Below, in pieces: positions 33,717 through 38,529 of a stretch of 38,529 nucleotides of DNA. The position numbers and the translations under genes were made by a program. The DNA is from Armatimonadetes bacterium CG06_land_8_20_14_3_00_66_21 (GTDB lineage Bacteria > Armatimonadota > Abditibacteriia > CG2-30-66-41): NCBI GenBank assembly GCA_002779825.1, contig PEVN01000376.1, positions 1 through 38,529 of the forward strand, read 5' to 3'. Numbering within the stretch: position 1 is the first letter of the stretch; every line of letters begins with the position of its first letter. Under the pieces are notes generated by a model, which saw only the letters and a program-made list of their open reading frames with translations, ran no database searches and was not told where the DNA came from.

Positions 33717-35363
33717 TCACTCCGGCAACTCCCAAAACGTCCCCGCAATAAAGCAGTTTGACCCGTCCCTGTTCAGATAGTACACCGTGAACATCGAGCC
33801 GTCGGCAAGCTGAACCGACACCGGGTAGCCGAGATCAGCGTCGCCGACTTTGCGGGGCGTACCCTCGGGTGTGCCGCCATCCATACGCAGGATGATCTCG
33901 TTGTCGAGATCCCACGTCTTGCCGTTGTCGCGGCTGAGGCACGCGCGGATTCCGTACGGCGGGCGGCGGTAGCCGTAGGTCATCAGCAGCCGGCCGTCGC
34001 GGAGCGGAAGCAGGTGCTGTGGATAGCCCCACACCGGTGTGGTCAGGACCGGCTCCCACGTCTTCCCCTGGTCCGGCGAGCGGATGATCCTGGCGAAGCC
34101 GTCGAGGTCGACGCGCGCGGCAAAGATCCAGAACTTGCCGGGGACTACGCACATGAACGGCTCGTCGTACCAGACGTAGTCCGTCGGTCCGGGCATGTAG
34201 ACGGTGTAGGTCGCGATGCCAACCGGCTCCCACGTCTTCCCTTTGTCTTTCGACCTGTACACAGAGTCGCCCTGTAGCCGGACCGAACGCGTGCCAATCT
34301 GCGTGAGCCCGTCCTGGATCAAGCGGCGCAGCCCTCCGTACACGATGTTGCCTTCCTCGTCTTCGACCGGTCCCTTCGGGCCGAACACTGGCGTCGGTTG
34401 GGGCTCAGTCCACGTCTTGCCGAAGTCGTTGGAGGTGCACAGGCAATCGGGCGAGGTCAGTACCACCGTGCCGTCCGCCATCTGAAAGATACTCGGGTCA
34501 CGGTCGTCCGTATTCGGGCGGTCGAGCGCCGTCACTCGCGGCAGCCAGGTCCGGCCGCCGTCGGTGGAGCGACTGAGGCACACCCGCCCGATCGGCTCGA
34601 CACCGTGCACGGTGCCCTCGCGGTAGACCACCGCCAGGTCGCCGTTCCTCAGCAGCGCTACACCGGGGAAAGCGAAGTGCTTGTCGGGCTCGTCCACGAG
34701 GGTCACGTGATCAGTTGCCAGCCAGCGCGTGACCTTCGTCCCCGCGACTGCAGAGGAGGCGCCCTGCGAAGGCGCGAACCGGAAGCCGTACAGGTAGACC
34801 GGCTTGTCCAGGTTCCGCAGGACGAGTTTCCGGCCGGTCAGATCCCACCCGTGGCACGCAAGCACTTCCGTGTCGTAGTGGTACTCGGGAAACCCCTTCG
34901 CGCCGACGCTCTCGTGCTTGCTGCCGTCATCCAGCTCGAGCGCAAACGTCATCGGGAAGACATCTTCCGGCTTTGCGTCCATCCCCAACGCGCCGCCGGC
35001 GTTGACGGCCCGCACGCGAGCATAGACGTCGTAGACGCCGGTGAGGCCGAGGTCGATGGTCAGGGCCGGCGCGCCCGCCCGCGTGTTGAGCAGGTTCGTC
35101 GGCCAACGCAACTCCGGCGGGCCCTGTGGCGTGCGAAGAAGCCAGCAGCCATCCTTAGGCTCGTTGGTGCTGACTGCGGTTGCCGGTTGCACCTTCCCCT
35201 CTTCGACGAGCTTGCCGATGTCCACGACAACCTCCCCGCGCGCCTCGTAGGACGGCACCCCAACCTTCTGCAGCTTCGATCCCGCGTTCGCGCGCGGCAG
35301 CGTTGCCAGTCCCACGAACAGAACCAGCAGCGCGACCAGCCAAGTCTCTGCAGGTAGACGCAT
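33717..35363 (-). CDS. Secreted five-Asp-box sialidase-like (BNR) protein
   Basis: A 548-aa exported protein with a signal peptide (residues 1-27, ending ANA-G). An N-terminal beta domain (about 35-200) comes before a six-bladed propeller. Five Asp boxes are visible: STDGGRTW 266, SNDFGKTW 311, SKDKGKTW 371, SPDQGKTW 429 and SRDNGKTW 477. An arginine in YRE near 248 and the late FTVYYLNRDG, typical of sialidase-family proteins, are present; the full sialic-acid arginine triad cannot be assigned with certainty. AGGGAGAA lies about 7 nt before the ATG; an earlier in-frame ATG would bury the signal peptide. Sialidase or a related exo-glycosidase or lectin role is possible. It diverges from the ceramidase-like gene. 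Confidence 0.87.
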   Translation of the reverse strand: MRLPAETWLVALLVLFVGLATLPRANAGSKLQKVGVPSYEARGEVVVDIGKLVEEGKVQPATAVSTNEPKDGCWLLRTPQGPPELRWPTNLLNTRAGAPALTIDLGLTGVYDVYARVRAVNAGGALGMDAKPEDVFPMTFALELDDGSKHESVGAKGFPEYHYDTEVLACHGWDLTGRKLVLRNLDKPVYLYGFRFAPSQGASSAVAGTKVTRWLATDHVTLVDEPDKHFAFPGVALLRNGDLAVVYREGTVHGVEPIGRVCLSRSTDGGRTWLPRVTALDRPNTDDRDPSIFQMADGTVVLTSPDCLCTSNDFGKTWTEPQPTPVFGPKGPVEDEEGNIVYGGLRRLIQDGLTQIGTRSVRLQGDSVYRSKDKGKTWEPVGIATYTVYMPGPTDYVWYDEPFMCVVPGKFWIFAARVDLDGFARIIRSPDQGKTWEPVLTTPVWGYPQHLLPLRDGRLLMTYGYRRPPYGIRACLSRDNGKTWDLDNEIILRMDGGTPEGTPRKVGDADLGYPVSVQLADGSMFTVYYLNRDGSNCFIAGTFWELPE

Positions 35364-35399
35364 CCGGAACTTCTCCCTCGAACATCGCTTGAACCGGGC

Positions 35400-35428
35400 T
35401 TGACATCGGCCCGCTCGTGCCGTAGAGT
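35400..35428 (+). promoter_or_regulatory. Near-consensus promoter of the ceramidase-like gene
   Basis: A perfect TTGACA and TAGAGT are separated by 17 nt between the divergent sialidase-like and ceramidase-like genes. The start would lie near 35436, about 82 nt before the ATG. Confidence 0.75.
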
Positions 35429-35517
35429 GCTGTCGCATATTCTCGGCGCCGGCGCGAATGCCTTCCACGCCGGCAGACTGCCGAGTCCATTCACTTCACA
35501 GTAGAGGATGCCCTACC

Positions 35518-36837
35518 ATGTCCCCCGAGCTTCTTCCGCCCGCAGTTTGCCGCGCCGGTTGTGCGCGCGCCAACCTCACGCCACCGGTTGGCGCGTCCCT
35601 CGCCGGCTACTTCCATGATCGCGTCTCCGAGTCGGTGCGCGATGACCTCTTCGCCAACGCGATGGTCCTCGAGAGTCACGGCACGCGCGTGGCACTGGTG
35701 TCGTGCGACCTCATCTCGGTCGATCTGGCGACCACCGCCCCGGCCAAGGAGTTGATCGAGGCGGAGACAGGCATCCCGCCCGACCACGTGCTCATCTCCG
35801 CAACGCACACGCACACCGGGCCAGAGCTGCGCGAGAACGCAATTGTGCCCGCGCTGACGGGGTATGTCGAGACGCTCCCGCGGCTCATCGCCGACGCCGT
35901 GCGGGACGCCGCTGAGGCCATGGTCCCCGTCACGTTGCACGCCGGGCGGACGCAGGCCACCGGCTACTCGTTCAACCGACTGTTTCGACTCAAGGACGGC
36001 GCTGAGCTGTTCGGCCGACGCGGCGACCAAGCCGTCAAGGAAGCCGGCCCGATTGACCCCGAGCTGCAGACGCTCAGCTTGGTAGACGAAGAGGGCAACC
36101 TCCGCGGCCTGGCGCTCAACTTCGCGCTGCATCCCGACGTGATTGGCGGCGGTGGCGCCAAGTTCCTCTCCGCCGACTGGCCGGGCGAGATCGCGAAGAA
36201 CGTCCGCGCCGTTTACGGCGGGGACGTGGTGACCGTCTTCCTCCAGGGGACGTGCGGCGACATCAACCACTGCATCCACACCCCGACGCACTTGCCTGCT
36301 GGCGGCCCGAAGAAGGCCGTCCAGCTCGGCCGCGCGTTGGCCGGCGCCGCCATGTACGCGGCCGAACGCGCCGAGCCGATGAGCCACGTCCCGCTGGCGG
36401 CGAAGGTGGAGACGCTGTCGATCCCGTACTACACTCGTGACGACGCCTTCCGCGCCGAGCTTGCCGCGCTCAAGGCCAAACCCAACCCCAGCGACTTCGA
36501 GCAGTACATTATCCAGCGCGGCGAGAACTGGCCGCACGACGGCCAGCAGGCCGACGTGCCCGTGCAAACCATGCGCCTCGGTGACATCGGCCTGGTTGCG
36601 TTGCCTGCCGAGATCTTCGTCCGGATCGGCTTGGAGATCAAGCACTTCTCGCCTGCTCCGCACACGTTCGTCGTCGAGCTTGCCAATGCGCGGTCGTCCA
36701 CGTACGTGCCCACTACCGACCAGGCGGAGCGCGGCGCCTACGGCGCGAAGCCGATCCTGTCGCGCTGGCTCTGCGCCGACGCCGGCCGCCGGATGGCGGA
36801 TGCGGCGCAGGTGATGTTGTGGAAGTTGTGGGAGTGA
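35518..36837 (+). CDS. Neutral/alkaline ceramidase-family protein (N-terminal domain only)
   Basis: This 439-aa protein is related to the PF04734 neutral ceramidase catalytic domain. It opens with CRAGCARANLTPPVGASLAGYFH, then VSCDLISVD and the metal-binding ATHTHTGPE at 95-103. LNFALHPDVIGG and GTCGDINHC supply further ligand-type His and Cys, and ANARSSTYVPT is typical of the end of this domain. True neutral ceramidases are about 650-750 aa with a C-terminal Ig-like domain; that domain is absent, and no signal peptide is seen. Environmental bacteria have many such short relatives with unproven substrates, so ceramide hydrolysis is an inference only. AGAGGATG sits about 9 nt before the ATG. 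The next gene begins 33 nt later. Confidence 0.82.
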   Translation: MSPELLPPAVCRAGCARANLTPPVGASLAGYFHDRVSESVRDDLFANAMVLESHGTRVALVSCDLISVDLATTAPAKELIEAETGIPPDHVLISATHTHTGPELRENAIVPALTGYVETLPRLIADAVRDAAEAMVPVTLHAGRTQATGYSFNRLFRLKDGAELFGRRGDQAVKEAGPIDPELQTLSLVDEEGNLRGLALNFALHPDVIGGGGAKFLSADWPGEIAKNVRAVYGGDVVTVFLQGTCGDINHCIHTPTHLPAGGPKKAVQLGRALAGAAMYAAERAEPMSHVPLAAKVETLSIPYYTRDDAFRAELAALKAKPNPSDFEQYIIQRGENWPHDGQQADVPVQTMRLGDIGLVALPAEIFVRIGLEIKHFSPAPHTFVVELANARSSTYVPTTDQAERGAYGAKPILSRWLCADAGRRMADAAQVMLWKLWE

Positions 36838-36870
36838 GGGGATGAAGAGATCAGGAAACGAGGTGCTCTC

Positions 36871-38529
36871 ATGCTCGTGTTCGCCGCAATGATCGCCTGC
36901 TCCGTACTCCGTCCCGCCATGGCCGCGGAGGGGACGAACCTTGTCGCCAACCCGAACTTCGAGCAGGTCGACGCAGCCACCGGGTTTCCGGTTGCGTGGA
37001 GCCAAGTGAACGGCGCGCCGTGCAAGCCCATGGACGACGGCGGACACACCGGCGCGCACTACCTCCGCATGATCGACGAGGCCGCAGACGCAGGGATGCA
37101 CTGCGAGGCCAAGCGCGTCCCCGCCCGCGTCGGCGGCCGGTACAGGGCGGCGGCGTGGATGCGGACCACCGACAAGGGCGCGCCGGGCGTCTACATCAAC
37201 CTCTACGACGACGTCGGCACCCGCATCCACAACGTCTTCAGCCGCGCCACCGGACCCACCGATGGCTGGGTGCGGGTCGAGGTGGAAGCAACGGCGCCGG
37301 CCGAATCGTTTGCGGTCTCGGCGAGCGTGTATTCGTACGGCGCCGATGTGGGCACGTTCGACTTCGACGACGTGGAACTGACTGTCGAAGGCGGCGGCGA
37401 ACCGGGCGCGGGGACCCTCCTGCACGCCCAACCAAAGGAGAAGACCATGGTAGGCCTCGGCACGCGTCTCGAGCTGTTCGTAGATGACTTCGTGATCGAC
37501 GACCTCACCGGTGACGCGGCACGCAAGCTGCATCACCCGCAGCGGCGCGAAGTGGTACTGGAGCTGAACAAGCCGTGGGAAGGGCCCTTCTGCGGCTACT
37601 TCACGCTGATGCCTGACGACGGCAAGTTCCGCCTCTACTACCGCGGCTGGCCCGACCTGGAGAAGGGCGACTGCGCCTGCGTTGCCGAGAGCGATGACGG
37701 CATCCACTTCACGCGACCCAACCTGGGGCTGTTCGAGTGGGACGGCTCCAAGGACAACAGCATAGTGTGGCTGGGCGCCGGCTGCCACAACTTCACGCCC
37801 TTCAAGGACACCAACCCCGACGCCCCGGCCGAGCAGCGCTACAAAGCGCTGGCGAGCGCGGGGCCGAAGGCTTCGCTGGTGGCGTTCGTCTCACCCGACG
37901 GCGAGCACTGGTCGAAGCTGCGCGACGAGCCCGTCCTCACCGACGGTGCCTTCGACTCGCAGAACCTGGCGTTCTACGACACGGTTCGCGGCGAGTACGT
38001 CGCCTACTACCGCGACTTCCACAACGGCGTGCGCGACATCAAGCGCGCCACCTCGAAAGACTTCCTCACGTGGACGCCCGGCGAGTGGCTCGACTACGGC
38101 GACACCCCGCCGGAGCATCTCTACACCAACGCCGCCCTCCCCTACCCTCGCGCGCCGCACCTCACCCTCGCCTTCCCCTGCCGCTTCGTGCCCGACCGCA
38201 AGAAGCTCCCCGAGCACAAGGAGACCGGCCTCAACGACGGCGTACTCATGAGCAGCCGCGACGGGTTGCACTGGGACCGCTGGCGCGAAGCCTTCCTGCG
38301 CCCCGGTCCCGACCCGCTCTGCTGGACCGACCGCAACAACTACATTGCGTGGGGACTGGCGCAGACCTCGCCTGAAGAGCTGTCACTCTACTGGACCGAG
38401 CACTACCGTTACCCCACCTACCGCCTCCGCCGCGGCACCATTCGCACCGACGGCTTCGTCTCCCTCGGCGCCGGCGCCGCCGGCGGGGAGCTGTTGACCC
38501 GCCCGTTCACCTTCACCGGCAAGCACCTC
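36871..38529 (+). CDS. Secreted CBM + GH32/GH43-like propeller protein (3' end outside window)
   Basis: The frame is open for 553 codons and runs off the right edge without a stop. A signal peptide (residues 1-20, ending AMA-A) leads into a carbohydrate-binding jelly roll (about 24-170, LVANPNFEQVDAATGFPVAW to FDFDDVELTV). A five-bladed-propeller-like part follows (GTRLELFVDDFVIDDL, KPWEGPFCGYFTL, RLYYRGWPD), with short paired blades of the type AESDDGIHFTRP and FVSPDGEHWSK. This matches the GH32/GH43-type hypothetical proteins found widely in Planctomycetes and relatives. The first blade Asp pair in LFVDDF is a candidate catalytic site, unproven. GAGGTG lies 5 nt before the ATG. Transcription with the ceramidase-like gene is likely. 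Confidence 0.82.
   Translation, partial: MLVFAAMIACSVLRPAMAAEGTNLVANPNFEQVDAATGFPVAWSQVNGAPCKPMDDGGHTGAHYLRMIDEAADAGMHCEAKRVPARVGGRYRAAAWMRTTDKGAPGVYINLYDDVGTRIHNVFSRATGPTDGWVRVEVEATAPAESFAVSASVYSYGADVGTFDFDDVELTVEGGGEPGAGTLLHAQPKEKTMVGLGTRLELFVDDFVIDDLTGDAARKLHHPQRREVVLELNKPWEGPFCGYFTLMPDDGKFRLYYRGWPDLEKGDCACVAESDDGIHFTRPNLGLFEWDGSKDNSIVWLGAGCHNFTPFKDTNPDAPAEQRYKALASAGPKASLVAFVSPDGEHWSKLRDEPVLTDGAFDSQNLAFYDTVRGEYVAYYRDFHNGVRDIKRATSKDFLTWTPGEWLDYGDTPPEHLYTNAALPYPRAPHLTLAFPCRFVPDRKKLPEHKETGLNDGVLMSSRDGLHWDRWREAFLRPGPDPLCWTDRNNYIAWGLAQTSPEELSLYWTEHYRYPTYRLRRGTIRTDGFVSLGAGAAGGELLTRPFTFTGKHL

Noticed and set aside
35491..37788. A 765-codon open frame on the minus strand
   Set aside because: It is antisense to the ceramidase-like and propeller genes, has low-complexity Arg/Ala/Val/Gly composition and no domain. 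High GC content makes long empty frames common.
1..38529. tRNA, rRNA, transposase or integrase
   Set aside because: I scanned by eye and found no T-loop-like GGTTCGAATCC pattern, rRNA stretch or mobile-element protein. A covariance or profile search would be decisive.

Overview
The window is about 38.5 kb of high-GC bacterial DNA (roughly two thirds G+C by eye). It has no rRNA, tRNA, CRISPR array or transposase that I can see. Two prepilins carry the block [14 protein letters not shown] straight after the N-terminal hydrophobic helix. With the many large secreted sugar hydrolases and the dispersed short repeats, this points to Armatimonadota or a related environmental lineage. The assignment is an inference from protein style, not from a marker gene. 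Four promoters resemble the sigma-70 consensus closely enough to be useful, all with 16-17 nt spacers.

Positions 1-8351 form a plus-strand galactoside-hydrolase cluster. It starts with a decaying GH2 copy (three deletions, two of them frameshifts), then an intact 1330-aa LamG-GH2 protein, then an NPCBM plus GH36 alpha-galactosidase. A DUF2284 cysteine-rich protein follows. Positions 9006-13239 hold a surface-polysaccharide style set: a GT2 glycosyltransferase on the minus strand, then a DegT/StrS aminotransferase, a CDP-glucose-dehydratase-like SDR and a prepilin whose start overlaps the SDR end. Positions 13397-16971 (minus) run AAA+ ATPase, RCK-domain K+ channel, lipoprotein. Positions 17089-19628 (minus) run DUF951, a large secreted protein and a YkgJ-type cysteine-cluster protein, behind a near-consensus promoter.

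Positions 19894-23808 (plus) hold a second prepilin with a clear terminator, then a promoter-led unit of a GAF histidine kinase, an overlapping DNA methyltransferase with circularly permuted motif order, and a small His-rich membrane protein. Positions 23828-30482 contain a giant secreted TIM-barrel protein (minus), a Tat-exported sulfatase (plus) and a secreted lectin-like protein (plus). Positions 30503-32329 (minus) encode two adjacent HD-GYP proteins, one with a GAF-like sensor and one fused to an excisionase/MerR-type DNA-binding helix-turn-helix. Positions 32693-38529 return to catabolism: an amidohydrolase-2 lactonase-like enzyme, a five-Asp-box sialidase-like protein, a ceramidase-like protein and a truncated GH32/GH43-like propeller protein that runs off the window.

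Overall this looks like a glycan-degrading, surface-attached bacterium with second-messenger control. The points I would follow up first are the HTH-HD-GYP fusion, the kinase/permuted-methyltransferase overlap, the AAA+ ATPase with a duplicated C-terminal module beside a K+ channel, and the tandem GH2 pair caught during decay with a palindromic repeat inside its coding sequence.
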